Positions 8,527-17,077 of a stretch of DNA of 40,284 nt are shown one piece after another. This stretch comes from Clostridiales bacterium (GTDB taxonomy: Bacteria; Bacillota; Clostridia; Oscillospirales; Oscillospiraceae). How positions within the stretch are numbered: the stretch's first letter is position 1; each line of letters starts with the position of its first letter. The notes below the pieces were generated by a model. It was not told where the DNA came from and searched no databases. It saw nothing but the letters and a program-made list of their open reading frames with translations. The stretch spans positions 1-40,284 of the forward strand of contig JALERU010000072.1 in NCBI GenBank assembly GCA_022764045.1, in the 5' to 3' direction. The position numbers and the translations under genes are program-made.

Positions 8527-9807
8527 ATGAACCGAAAAATTTTACCGGCTGTCCTAGTGCTCCTGGCCCTGTGCGCCCTGCTGATCTTCCTGGGTCTGCG
8601 CCATGACGCTGCCCCCGCCCAGGGCGGCAACTCTCCCCAGGAGGAGAACCAGACCCAGCAAACTGCCGTCCAGGAACCCATCACCGCTACCCTGGCGGTT
8701 TGCGGGGATATTATGAGCCACACCCCCCAGACCAACGACGCCTATGACACCGCCACAGACAGCTACAGCTATCTCCCCTGCTTCCAATATGTGCGGCCGT
8801 GGATCGAAAATGCCGACTACGCGGTGGCCAACTTTGAGACCACCCTCAACGGCCCGCCTTACTCGGGCTATCCCCAGTTCTGCGCGCCGGACGCCCTTGC
8901 CTATGGGGTCCAGGCCATCGGCTTTGACTTGGTGACCACCGCCAACAACCACTGCATGGACAAGGGCTACAACGGCCTGGTCCGCACCCTGGACACCCTG
9001 GACGCCGCAGGCCTGAAGCACGTGGGAACCTACCGCACCCAGGAGGAATTTGACGCCAACAAGGGCGTGGTGATGGCCGATGTAGGGGGCATCTCCGTGG
9101 CCTTCCTAGGCTATACCTACGGCACCAACGGCATTCCTGTGGCCCAGGACAAGAACTTCTCCCTGAACCGGTTCAACACCGACTATCAGGCCGAGTGCGT
9201 CACCCTGGACCAGGAAAAGCTGAAAAATGAACTGGCCTATGCGGAAAGCCTGAACGCCGACCTCATTGCGGTGATGATCCACTGGGGCATTGAGTATCAG
9301 ACTACCCAGAACGACTACCAGAACCAAGTGGCCGATTTCCTCATCTCCAACGGCGCCGATCTGATCCTGGGCAGCCACTCCCACGTGCCCCAGCCCATGG
9401 GAACCCGGACGGTCACCCTGGACGACGGCACCACCCGGTCGGGCTTCGTGTGCTATTCCCTGGGGAATTTTGTCTCCAACCAAAGTCCCGCCACGGTGAA
9501 TGTCAATTACACCGACACCACTGCCGTTCTCAACCTGGAGCTGACCAAAAACTTTGAGACCAACGAGACCACCGTTTCCAACGTGAACTACGTTCCCCTG
9601 CTGGTGCTCAACCGGGGGGCCGGCGTCCAGGACCAGTATCTGATTCTGGATGTCAATGCTGCCATGGCCGAGTACCAGGCCGGAAACAAGGCCCTGGTCA
9701 CCGACGCGGTTTACAGCAAGCTGGAATACGCCCTGAAGGGCTGCCACACCATCCTCGGCGAGGAATATGACACGGCGGGCAGTCCTCCCGCCAGTTCGGC
9801 CGCTTAA
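8527..9807 (+). CDS. CapA-type (PGA_cap) metallophosphatase-like exported protein
   Basis: The product has 426 residues. An N-terminal signal anchor (ILPAVLVLLALCALLIFLGL) and a Gln/Asn-rich linker precede a calcineurin-like CapA domain (about residues 50-370). Metal and active-site motifs are visible in order: CGDIMSH, NFETTLNG, ANNHCMDKG, IHWGIEY and GSHSHVPQP. Relatives include CapA/PgsA of poly-gamma-glutamate capsule synthesis, but many free-standing homologues have no known role. No other capsule gene lies nearby, so capsule synthesis is not implied. It is anchored facing outward and is the last gene of its operon, followed by a terminator. The start is supported by AGAGAGG upstream. 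Confidence 0.88.
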   Translation: MNRKILPAVLVLLALCALLIFLGLRHDAAPAQGGNSPQEENQTQQTAVQEPITATLAVCGDIMSHTPQTNDAYDTATDSYSYLPCFQYVRPWIENADYAVANFETTLNGPPYSGYPQFCAPDALAYGVQAIGFDLVTTANNHCMDKGYNGLVRTLDTLDAAGLKHVGTYRTQEEFDANKGVVMADVGGISVAFLGYTYGTNGIPVAQDKNFSLNRFNTDYQAECVTLDQEKLKNELAYAESLNADLIAVMIHWGIEYQTTQNDYQNQVADFLISNGADLILGSHSHVPQPMGTRTVTLDDGTTRSGFVCYSLGNFVSNQSPATVNVNYTDTTAVLNLELTKNFETNETTVSNVNYVPLLVLNRGAGVQDQYLILDVNAAMAEYQAGNKALVTDAVYSKLEYALKGCHTILGEEYDTAGSPPASSAA

Positions 9808-9820
9808 TGTTCCCAGAAAA

Positions 9821-9856
9821 AAGCCCGTTGCTCTGAACTGCAACGGACTTTTTCTC
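9821..9856 (+). terminator. Intrinsic terminator after the CapA-like gene
   Basis: The stem CCGTTGC (9825-9831) / GCAACGG (9840-9846), extended by AAG/CTT, is followed by a T-rich tract. Confidence 0.85.
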
Positions 9857-9901
9857 TTTCCGCGGGGTCTCCCGCCCATTGGATTTGAAGGAGGACTTGC
9901 C

Positions 9902-10591
9902 ATGCGCCATAACCCATATCTCCGCCAATGTCCCCTATTCCAGGGGCTCTCCCCGGAGGAAACAGACTACGCCCTGACCTATTTCGGCGCCAAGACCAAG
10001 CAGTATGAAAGAGGTCAGTTCCTTCACCAGGTCTCCTTTCCCCTCTCCCGGTTTGGCCTGGTGCTGGATGGAACCGTTCAGGTCTATATGGACGACATGG
10101 ACGGCCACCAGATTATTATGAACAGCGTAGGTCCTGGTGAGCTCTTTGGAGAGTCCTATTGCTTCTTGGGGATTGACGCGCCCATCTATATCTGCGCCGT
10201 CACCGACGCGGAAATTCTGTGGATGAGCCCGGCACGGGTCAAGGCACCGGTGCCTCCGGTCCAGGCCATCGACCAGGCCCTGTCCAACCGGTTCATCGCC
10301 GCTCTGGCCACCCGGACCCTGAACCTGAACCAGCGCATCCAAATCCTCTCCCAAAGCACCCTGCGGGGGAAGCTGACCACCTTTTTCTCCCAATACGCCG
10401 CCGACCAGGGGGATACCTTTACCGTCCCCTTCGACCGGGCCAGCATGGCGAATTTTCTGGGGGCTGACCGCAGCGCCCTGTCCAGAGAGCTGTCAAACAT
10501 GCGCCGGGATGGCATTTTGGACTTTCACCGCAGCCAGTTCCGGATTTTGAAGCCGGTTTACTCCGCCCGGTCGCAGAGGGAGGAGAAATAA
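9902..10591 (+). CDS. Crp/Fnr-family transcriptional regulator
   Basis: The product has 229 residues. A cyclic-nucleotide-binding-like beta-barrel (about residues 15-125: LVLDGTVQVYMDD...GPGELFGESYCFLG) joins through a long helix to a C-terminal winged helix (about 165-220). The recognition helix reads RASMANFLGADRSALSRELSNMRRDG. Only one N-terminal Cys (CPLF) and no FNR-type 4Fe-4S cysteine set is present, so direct oxygen sensing by a cluster is unlikely. ATG 9902 follows GAAGGAGG. Clostridial members often regulate redox or respiratory genes; the target here is unknown. The last 34 bases overlap the 3' end of the opposing DUF2461 gene. Confidence 0.9.
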   Translation: MRHNPYLRQCPLFQGLSPEETDYALTYFGAKTKQYERGQFLHQVSFPLSRFGLVLDGTVQVYMDDMDGHQIIMNSVGPGELFGESYCFLGIDAPIYICAVTDAEILWMSPARVKAPVPPVQAIDQALSNRFIAALATRTLNLNQRIQILSQSTLRGKLTTFFSQYAADQGDTFTVPFDRASMANFLGADRSALSRELSNMRRDGILDFHRSQFRILKPVYSARSQREEK

Positions 10592-11223
10592 CGGTAGTAA
10601 GGCATCAAGGACTCAAAGGCATCCAGCAGCTCGTCTACCAGCTCCCGGCTATACAGGAGAGCGTCGATCTGGCGCGCGCAGGTGATATCCAGGCTTTTCC
10701 GGTTGTACCACTGATCCAGGGGCGGCTGCGCCTGTCCCTTGGGCCGCTTATATTCCTCCGCGCCCAGTTGGAAGCGGTCCTGCTTTTCAAAGGCCCTGGC
10801 CAGCTTGCGCATTTCCTCCGGGTCCTCGTCCACAGCCTTGCGGAACCGGGCCATGGTCGCCGGCCGGGCATCGTAAATGCCCAAGCCATAGGCATAGCCG
10901 GCGGGGTAAATTTCAAACCAGAACACTGGCCGCTCCGCCCAGTTCTCTCCGGACATCCGCAGGGAGAACCACAGGTGGCTCTTGTAAGGCCCCCGGCCAT
11001 AGAGGCGCCGGGCGTCCCGATAGATCCGGCTGACCCGCACCATCAGGGGGAGTTCTTCATGGGCCGCGGAAAACCGCTGGTAGACCTCTTGGGCCAGTTC
11101 CCGCATAGGCGTTTGCACATGGTCGATATATTCCTGCTTGTGGGCCTCGAACCAGGGGCGTTCATTGTTGAAACGCACGCCCCAGAGGAAGTCATTGCTC
11201 TGCTGGGAAAATCCTTGAAACAT
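10558..11223 (-). CDS. DUF2461 (TIGR02453-like) conserved protein
   Basis: The product has 221 residues with family-typical blocks: FNNERPWFEAHKQEY near the N-terminus, RIYRDARRLYGRGPYKSHLWFS in the middle and FWFEIYPAGYAYGLGIYDA before the C-terminal helical part. The family is widespread but its biochemical function is unknown; a cytoplasmic location is likely. ATG 11223 is preceded by AAAGGAGAGG; a longer frame to 11373 adds a non-conserved N-terminus. The stop codon lies inside the 3' end of the Crp gene. A minus-strand TATTAT near 11275 could be a -10, but the -35 is poor. Confidence 0.85.
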   Translation of the reverse strand: MFQGFSQQSNDFLWGVRFNNERPWFEAHKQEYIDHVQTPMRELAQEVYQRFSAAHEELPLMVRVSRIYRDARRLYGRGPYKSHLWFSLRMSGENWAERPVFWFEIYPAGYAYGLGIYDARPATMARFRKAVDEDPEEMRKLARAFEKQDRFQLGAEEYKRPKGQAQPPLDQWYNRKSLDITCARQIDALLYSRELVDELLDAFESLMPYYRYFSSLCDRAE

Positions 11224-11493
11224 AAAAACCAAACCTCTCCTTTCCCCAGGAATTTTTCGGGAGCTTACGCCGCGTATAATAGCGCCTTCCTGGGTCATTT
11301 TATCTTTGTTCCCATTCCCCTTCCATGGGAGACTGGGCACGAGCTTTTCGAGCGATTCCTCAGATATCGGCAAAATGCTGAAAAAATATCCGCGATTTCC
11401 TTTTTATTCCAGGCATATGCAGCGTCCTTTTCTTGCCGCCTCCTGAGGGCTTTGCCTATGGTACCATAAGTCGAGCTTTTTTTCAATTACTTG

Positions 11494-11512
11494 GGAAATT
11501 TAGGAAATTTCC
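11494..11512. promoter_or_regulatory. Palindrome, candidate operator
   Basis: GGAAATTT-AGG-AAATTTCC has perfect 8-bp arms with a 3-base spacer. It is centred about 50 bases upstream of the -35 box at 11554, a plausible activator site. The binding protein is unknown. Confidence 0.45.
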
Positions 11513-11553
11513 TGACATTTTTCCATTTATGTTAACCCTTTTGTAAAAAATGC

Positions 11554-11582
11554 TTGCAAAATAAAAAAGAAAGCCCTATAAT
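11554..11582 (+). promoter_or_regulatory. Distal sigma-A promoter (P1) of the radical SAM gene
   Basis: TTGCAA (11554-11559) and TATAAT (11577-11582) have 17-base spacing. The predicted leader is about 205 bases. Confidence 0.8.
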
Positions 11583-11597
11583 ATGCGATAGGCTTTC
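11569..11597. promoter_or_regulatory. Inverted repeat over the P1 -10 box, candidate operator
   Basis: GAAAGCCCTAT (11569-11579) and ATAGGCTTTC (11588-11597) form a 10-bp inverted repeat with one bulged C. It covers the -10 box and the predicted transcription start, the position expected for a repressor site. Confidence 0.5.
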
Positions 11598-11669
11598 CCG
11601 GCCATAACTCCGATTTTTGTGTCATCCGTGCGTTTTACATGATACCCCACTTTTTGTGTAGGTTAGCAC

Positions 11670-11698
11670 TTGAAAAAAGGATAGAAACGTACTATTAT
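11670..11698 (+). promoter_or_regulatory. Proximal sigma-A promoter (P2) of the radical SAM gene
   Basis: TTGAAA (11670-11675) and TATTAT (11693-11698) have 17-base spacing. The predicted leader is about 90 bases. Confidence 0.65.
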
Positions 11699-11793
11699 AT
11701 ACGATGGCTAATTTAATGGTCAATTCATACGCTACGCTTTCATTTCTGTTTATCGGAGTTTTCAGATATCGCACATAAGGGAGGAACTTTATC

Positions 11794-13170
11794 ATGTTTG
11801 GCGACAGCATTAAAAAATTCGCATTAAACCAGGCCTTTTCTTATATTGAAAAAGACCCTATCAAAAATCTGACCCATGTGATGGACATGGTGGATAAATT
11901 TGCGGGAGACGGTCCCCAGTCTTTCCCCCGTCAGCGTCAGGCCATCCGCGAGGCCGTGAACAACGAGGACACCACCGCCCACAAGCTGGTGGTCCGTATG
12001 ATGACCGAAATGGACCTGGGCTTCACCGAAACCCTTCTGTCCAACTTCTTCCTTAACGCCAGCATCACCGGCTGGAAGAAGCAGGACGAGATCCGGCAGA
12101 AATACAACTGCAACGTGCCCTGGGCCATTTTGCTGGACCCCACCTCCGCCTGCAACCTCCACTGCAAGGGCTGCTGGGCCGCAGAATATGGCAACAAGCT
12201 GAACCTTTCCTTCGACGAGATCGACGACATCATCCGCCAGGGCAAGGAAATGGGCACCTACTTCTATATCTACACCGGCGGTGAGCCCCTGGTGCGGAAG
12301 AAGGACCTGATTAAGCTCTGTGAGAAGCACTCCGACGCCATCTTCATGTGCTTCACCAACTCCACCCTCATCGACGAGCAGTTCGCCCAGGATATGCTGC
12401 GGGTGAAGAACTTTGTGCCCGTCATCAGCGTGGAGGGCTTCGAGGACTCCACTGACTCCCGCCGGGGCAACGGCACCTATCAGCGGGTGGTCAAGTCCAT
12501 GAACCTGCTCAAGAGCCACCGGCTGCCCTTCGGCATCTCCACCTGTTACACCAGCGCCAACATCAAGGACGTGAGCACCGAGGCCTATGTGGACCAGTTG
12601 GTGGAATGGGGCGCCTACTTTGTGTGGTACTTCCACTACATGCCCGTGGGCAAGGACGCAGTGCCCGAGCTGCTGCCCTCTCCCGAGCAGAGAGAGTACA
12701 TGTATCACCAGATCCGGGATCTGCGGGGCAAGAAGCCCATCTTTATGCTGGACTTCCAGAATGACGGCGAGTATGTGGGCGGCTGCATTGCCGGCGGCCG
12801 GCGTTACCTCCACATCAACGCCAACGGCGACTGCGACCCCTGCGTGTTCATTCACTACTCCGACTCCAACATCCGGGAGAAGACTCTGCTGGAGGCCCTT
12901 TGCTCTCCCCTGTTCCGGGCTTATCACGATGGCCAGCCCTTTAACGACAACCACCTGCGGCCTTGCCCCATGCTGGAGAACCCCGAGAAGCTCCGTGAGA
13001 TGGTCAAGACCTCCGGCGCTCACCCCAGCGACGTGACCAGCCTGGAGGATGTGGACGATCTGTGCGCCAAGTGCGACGGCTACGCGGAAAACTGGAAGCC
13101 CACTGCGGAAAACCTGTGGAGCTGCTCTCATAACTGCGCCTCCTGTGGCCAGGAAGCCGCTGGAAAATAA
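11794..13170 (+). CDS. Radical SAM protein with Cys-rich C-terminal domain
   Basis: The product has 458 residues. The radical SAM 4Fe-4S motif CNLHCKGC (C120, C124, C127) is followed by the TGGEPL SAM-binding segment. The C-terminal part has more Cys pairs (GDCDPC; CAKCDGY; SCSHNCASCG), consistent with SPASM-like auxiliary iron-sulfur binding. The N-terminal 110 residues are helical and charged. Radical SAM proteins with such tails act on peptides, proteins or small molecules; no precursor peptide or partner enzyme is seen, so the substrate is unknown. GGGAGG precedes the ATG. The gene stands alone between an elaborate regulatory region and a terminator, which suggests conditional expression. 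Confidence 0.87.
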   Translation: MFGDSIKKFALNQAFSYIEKDPIKNLTHVMDMVDKFAGDGPQSFPRQRQAIREAVNNEDTTAHKLVVRMMTEMDLGFTETLLSNFFLNASITGWKKQDEIRQKYNCNVPWAILLDPTSACNLHCKGCWAAEYGNKLNLSFDEIDDIIRQGKEMGTYFYIYTGGEPLVRKKDLIKLCEKHSDAIFMCFTNSTLIDEQFAQDMLRVKNFVPVISVEGFEDSTDSRRGNGTYQRVVKSMNLLKSHRLPFGISTCYTSANIKDVSTEAYVDQLVEWGAYFVWYFHYMPVGKDAVPELLPSPEQREYMYHQIRDLRGKKPIFMLDFQNDGEYVGGCIAGGRRYLHINANGDCDPCVFIHYSDSNIREKTLLEALCSPLFRAYHDGQPFNDNHLRPCPMLENPEKLREMVKTSGAHPSDVTSLEDVDDLCAKCDGYAENWKPTAENLWSCSHNCASCGQEAAGK

Positions 13171-13188
13171 TTGTTTACAATCTATTCG

Positions 13189-13217
13189 TTGTTATTTGAC
13201 GAAAAAAATAGTATAAT
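13189..13217 (+). promoter_or_regulatory. Sigma-A promoter upstream of the P-type ATPase
   Basis: TTGTTA (13189-13194) and TATAAT (13212-13217) have 17-base spacing. The predicted start near 13224 lies directly before the terminator hairpin at 13234. Confidence 0.65.
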
Positions 13218-13233
13218 ACCTTTGGTTATGAAA

Positions 13234-13276
13234 CCGGAGGCCCGCTGGGAGATTCCCCCGGGCCTCCGGTTTTTTC
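13234..13276 (+). terminator. Strong terminator between radical SAM gene and P-type ATPase
   Basis: CCGGAGGCCCG (13234-13244) pairs with CGGGCCTCCGG (13259-13269), followed by six T. It can end the radical SAM transcript. Because it lies after the promoter at 13189-13217, it would also act as an attenuator for the ATPase. Confidence 0.92.
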
Positions 13277-13313
13277 CTCACCTTACCAATCTCCAGAAAA
13301 GGGAGACCTGCCT

Positions 13314-15686
13314 ATGCCATCCTTCCATCCACATTCTGAACAGGGGGGGCTTACCAGCGCCCAGGTCCGCAAGCGGGTCCAGATGGGCCAGGTGAACACC
13401 CCGCCGGAGTCCCCCACCAAATCCGTGAAAAAGATCGTTCTGGAAAACCTGTTTTCCTTTTTCAATCTCATCTTTTTCATCATCGCCGGCTTTCTCATCG
13501 CCGTGGGCTCCTTTGATGAACTGATCTTCCTGCTGGTGGTGGCCGCCAATACCGCCATCGGCATCGTTCAAGAGCTCAACTCCAAGAAAAAACTGGATGC
13601 CCTGTCCCTCCTCTCCGCGCCAAAGGCCCAGGTGGTCCGGGACGGAAAAGCCGTTACTATTCCCACCTCTGAACTGGTCCGGGACGACCTGATTATTCTG
13701 TCCGCAGGCAATCAGATCTCCGCCGACGCCCAGGTGGTCTCAGGTTCGGTCCAGGTGAACGAGTCTCTCATCACCGGCGAGTCCGATGAAATCGCCAAGG
13801 GCGCAGGCAGTGAGCTTCTGTCGGGCAGCTTTGTGGTCTCGGGCAAGTGCTATGCGGTGCTCACCCATGTGGGGGCGGAGTCCTACGCCTCCAAGCTCAC
13901 CAACGAGGCAAAGAAATCCAAGAAAAGCCATCTGCCGGGGATGATGCGCTCTCTGAACCGGCTGCTCATTGCCATCGGCATTTTGATCGTCCCCATTGGC
14001 GGTCTGCTCTTTTACCGGCAAACCTCTCTGCTGGGGCTGACGGTGAAGGAAGGCATTGAGACCACCGCCGCCGCAGTCATCGGCATGATCCCCGAGGGCC
14101 TTTACCTGATGGTCAGCCTGGCCCTGGCCGCCAGCGTTCTCCGTCTGGCCGCCAAAAACACCTTGGTCCAAGACCTGAAGTGCACCGAAACCCTGGCCCG
14201 GGTGGACGTGCTGTGCGTGGACAAAACGGGCACCATCACCCAGCCAGAAATGGCCTATTGCGGCCTGCGTCCCCTGGCCAAGCAGGTAACGCAGGCCCAA
14301 CTGGAAAAGCTCCTGTCAGACTTTGTCTCCAACATGGAGCCCGACAACGAGACCATGCAGGCCCTGCAAAAATCCCTGGGCTCGGACACCCCTCGGCGGG
14401 CCCTGCAGGTGCTGGGCTTTTCCTCGGAGACCAAGTACAGCGCCGTGTCCTACGGCGCCCAGGAGAGCTATGTGCTGGGGGCCCCGGAGTTTATTCTGGG
14501 AGCCGGGGGCTATGAACTCTACCGCCCCATGGCCGAAGAGGCCATGGCTGACGGCAGCCGAGTCCTTCTCTTCGCCGCCTGCAAGCCCGGCCCCAATGGC
14601 CGGGGGATTTCCTCTCCCCTGCCGCTGGCTTTTGTGCTGCTGCGCAACCCGGTGCGGGAAAACGCCAAAGAGACCTTCGCTTATTTTCACGACCAGGGCG
14701 TGACCGTCAAGGTCATTTCAGGGGACAACCCCGTCACCGTCTCCGCCGCCGCCCGGGAAGCGGGGATTTTGGGGGCAGAACGGTATATCGACGCCTCCAC
14801 CCTGGAGACTTATGAGGACATTGAGGACGCCTGTGAGGAATACAACGTGTTTGGCCGGGTGAAGCCCAACCAGAAAAAGCTCCTGATCCAGGCTCTGCAA
14901 AGTGGTGGCCACACGGTAGCCATGACGGGCGACGGCGTGAACGACGTGCTGGCCTTGAAGGAAGCCGATTGCAGCGTGGCCATGGCCTCGGGCAGCGATG
15001 TGGCCGCCCAAATCTCCGACCTGGTCCTTATGGACTCCGACTTTGGTTCCATGCCCTCGGTGGTGGCCGAAGGACGACGGGTCATCAACAACATTGAGCG
15101 GGCCGCCTCCCTGTATTTGGTGAAGAATATTTTCTCCTTGATCCTGGCGATCATCTCCATTACGGCGGTCTTCTCCTATCCCCTGACCCCCTCGCAGCTC
15201 ACCTTGATGAGTCTGCTGTCCATCGGCATCCCCTCCCTGATCCTGGCTCTGGAGCCCAACGAAAGCCTGGTCAGCGGGAAGTTCCTGCGCAACGCCATTG
15301 TCCGGGCTCTGCCGGCGGCCCTGACCGACCTGTTTATCATCATCTTTGTCCTGCTCTTCCAGCAGGCCTTCCAAATGAGCAACGATGAGATTTCCACCAT
15401 CACCGCCCTGCTGGTGACCATTGTGGGCTTCTTCATGCTCTGGAAGGTGGCAAAGCCCGTCAACCGCCTCCATCTTGGCATGATGGGCGGGCTCATCCTG
15501 GGACTGATCTTGATTGTGACTGTGATCCCCGGGCTCTTCTCCCTGTCTCCCCTGTCCTTTGGCGGGTACCTGGTACTCACCGTGTTTGTGCTGCTGATCC
15601 CCTCGGTGATCTGGCTGCTGAACAAGGCCCTGGAGGGACTGGAGCTGCTGCTGAACAAAGTCAGCGGCGGAAAGTATGCCGGCTGA
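13314..15686 (+). CDS. Cation-transporting P-type ATPase (CtpE/Exp7-like)
   Basis: The product is a 790-residue membrane ion pump. Visible motifs in order are TGES (154-157, actuator domain), IPEGLYL in the fourth membrane helix (about 259-265), the phosphorylated DKTGT (Asp303), and TGDGVND in the hinge of the phosphorylation domain. The C-terminal helices form a six-segment block. There is no N-terminal CxxC metal-binding domain, and the membrane motif is PEGL rather than the CPC of heavy-metal pumps. The architecture therefore points to the CtpE/Exp7 branch of P2-like ATPases. Calcium is a reported substrate for mycobacterial CtpE; the ion here is not shown by the sequence. The start is supported by AAGGGAGA. 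It is monocistronic and closed by a bidirectional terminator. Confidence 0.9.
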   Translation: MPSFHPHSEQGGLTSAQVRKRVQMGQVNTPPESPTKSVKKIVLENLFSFFNLIFFIIAGFLIAVGSFDELIFLLVVAANTAIGIVQELNSKKKLDALSLLSAPKAQVVRDGKAVTIPTSELVRDDLIILSAGNQISADAQVVSGSVQVNESLITGESDEIAKGAGSELLSGSFVVSGKCYAVLTHVGAESYASKLTNEAKKSKKSHLPGMMRSLNRLLIAIGILIVPIGGLLFYRQTSLLGLTVKEGIETTAAAVIGMIPEGLYLMVSLALAASVLRLAAKNTLVQDLKCTETLARVDVLCVDKTGTITQPEMAYCGLRPLAKQVTQAQLEKLLSDFVSNMEPDNETMQALQKSLGSDTPRRALQVLGFSSETKYSAVSYGAQESYVLGAPEFILGAGGYELYRPMAEEAMADGSRVLLFAACKPGPNGRGISSPLPLAFVLLRNPVRENAKETFAYFHDQGVTVKVISGDNPVTVSAAAREAGILGAERYIDASTLETYEDIEDACEEYNVFGRVKPNQKKLLIQALQSGGHTVAMTGDGVNDVLALKEADCSVAMASGSDVAAQISDLVLMDSDFGSMPSVVAEGRRVINNIERAASLYLVKNIFSLILAIISITAVFSYPLTPSQLTLMSLLSIGIPSLILALEPNESLVSGKFLRNAIVRALPAALTDLFIIIFVLLFQQAFQMSNDEISTITALLVTIVGFFMLWKVAKPVNRLHLGMMGGLILGLILIVTVIPGLFSLSPLSFGGYLVLTVFVLLIPSVIWLLNKALEGLELLLNKVSGGKYAG

Positions 15687-15712
15687 TCCCACTGTGTTTC
15701 CCAGACAGCCAA

Positions 15713-15754
15713 AACGCCGGGTCCGTTGATCGGACCCGGCGTTCTCTTGTTTTT
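15713..15754. terminator. Bidirectional terminator between P-type ATPase and ackA
   Basis: A 13-bp perfect stem (AACGCCGGGTCCG with CGGACCCGGCGTT, loop TTGAT) has a T-rich tract on the plus side and TTTT on the minus side, serving two convergent genes. Confidence 0.9.
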
Positions 15755-15767
15755 GGGGCGGAAAGAA

Positions 15768-16991
15768 TCACGCCTCCACGGGAGCCTCTTCGGCCTCCTT
15801 TTCTCTGACCAGCTTGGCGGTGTCCAGCGCGATGACCAGCTCCTCGTTGGTGGGGATGAGGAGGATCTTGTTGGGGGAGTCGTCGGTGGACAGGATGGCT
15901 TCCTTGCCCCGGACGTTGTTCTTCTCGGGGTCCAACTTCAGGCCCAGGAATTCCAGACCTTCCATGATCTTGGCACGGAGGGTGGCGGAGTTCTCGCCCA
16001 CGCCGGCGGTGAAGACCACAGCGTCCAGGCCGCCCATAGCGGCGGCGCAGGAGCCGATGCGCTTGGTGACCTTGTAGCAGAAGACGTCCATCGCCAGCTG
16101 CGCGCGCTCATTGCCCTCGCTGGCGGCCACTTCCAGGTCGCGGAAGTCGGAGGAGACGCCGGAGATGCCCAGCATGCCGGACTCCTTGTTCAGGGCGCTC
16201 TCCACGCGCTTGCTGGAGTTGCCCCGCTGCTCCACGATATAGTCCACGATAGCAGCGTCGATGGCACCGGCGCGGGTGCCCATGGGCAGGCCGTCCTGGG
16301 GGGTGAAGCCCATGGAGGTATCAATGGACTTGCCGAACTTCACAGAGCAGGTGGAAGCGCCGTTGCCCAGGTGGCAGGTGGCGATGCGCAGCTCTTCGAT
16401 GGGGCGGCCCAGAATCTCAGCGGCACGCTGGGAGACATACTGGTGGGAGGTGCCGTGGAAACCGTAACGGCGGACCTTATTCTCGGTGTACCAACGGTAA
16501 GGCACCGCGTAGATGTAAGCCTTGGGAGGCATGGTCTGATGGAAGGCAGTGTCGAACACAGCCACCATGGGGGTCTCGGGCATGACCTCCCGGCAGGCGC
16601 GGATGCCGGTGAGGTTGGCGGGGTTGTGGATGGGAGCCAGGGGGCAGCATTCCTCAATGCCCTGAATCACGTCCCGGTCAATGACCACGGAGTGGGTGAA
16701 CTTCTCGCCGCCGTGCACCACACGGTGGCCAACTGCGTCGATCTCAGACATGTCTTTGATGACACCGTAATAGTTGTGGGTCAGAACCTCCATCACCAGC
16801 TTGATGGCGGCCTCGTGGTCGGGCATGTAACGGTCGGCGTCGTAAACGTCCTTGCCGGTGGGGGTGTGCTTGATGTGGCCGTCCAGGCCGATGCGCTCAC
16901 ACAGGCCCTTGGCCAGGACTTCCTTGGTATCAGGGTCCAGCAGCTGATACTTCAGAGAAGAGCTGCCTGCGTTGATAACCAGAACTTTCAT
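15768..16991 (-). CDS. ackA: Acetate kinase
   Basis: The product has 407 residues, slightly longer than the typical 395-400. It interconverts acetyl phosphate + ADP and acetate + ATP, the ATP-yielding end of acetate fermentation in the cytoplasm. Signatures are the N-terminal NAGSSSLKYQL, the GHRVVHGGE block, VFDTAFHQTMP, the RYGFHGTSH motif and GARAGAID-like MGTRAGAIDAA. The C-terminal acidic tail EKEAEEAPVEA is not conserved. No phosphotransacetylase gene is adjacent, so pta is elsewhere or replaced. AAGGAG lies 10 bases before the ATG. It is divergent from tmcAL, whose enzyme uses acetate. Confidence 0.97.
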   Translation of the reverse strand: MKVLVINAGSSSLKYQLLDPDTKEVLAKGLCERIGLDGHIKHTPTGKDVYDADRYMPDHEAAIKLVMEVLTHNYYGVIKDMSEIDAVGHRVVHGGEKFTHSVVIDRDVIQGIEECCPLAPIHNPANLTGIRACREVMPETPMVAVFDTAFHQTMPPKAYIYAVPYRWYTENKVRRYGFHGTSHQYVSQRAAEILGRPIEELRIATCHLGNGASTCSVKFGKSIDTSMGFTPQDGLPMGTRAGAIDAAIVDYIVEQRGNSSKRVESALNKESGMLGISGVSSDFRDLEVAASEGNERAQLAMDVFCYKVTKRIGSCAAAMGGLDAVVFTAGVGENSATLRAKIMEGLEFLGLKLDPEKNNVRGKEAILSTDDSPNKILLIPTNEELVIALDTAKLVREKEAEEAPVEA

Positions 16992-17033
16992 GGTTTTTCC
17001 ACTCCTTAAAATCTAAATGATTGCAATGTCTTC

Positions 17034-17062
17034 TTGCGTCTTTTTCCCGTTCAGGGTAAAAT
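17034..17062 (+). promoter_or_regulatory. Sigma-A promoter of tmcAL
   Basis: TTGCGT (17034-17039) and TAAAAT (17057-17062) have 17-base spacing. The predicted start is near 17069. Confidence 0.6.
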
Positions 17063-17077
17063 AACTCATACAGGTTT

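Larger units (their letters stand above)
11224..11793. other. 570-base intergenic region upstream of the radical SAM gene
   Basis: This AT-rich region has no convincing gene. It holds two inverted repeats, two tandem plus-strand sigma-A promoters (listed separately), and a direct repeat TTTTTGTGT at 11614-11622 and 11651-11659. A 9-bp complementary pair, AACTCCGAT (11606-11614) and ATCGGAGTT (11752-11760), could form a long-range stem in the transcript from the first promoter. The left part (11224-11460) is presumably the DUF2461 promoter region. Confidence 0.7.
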
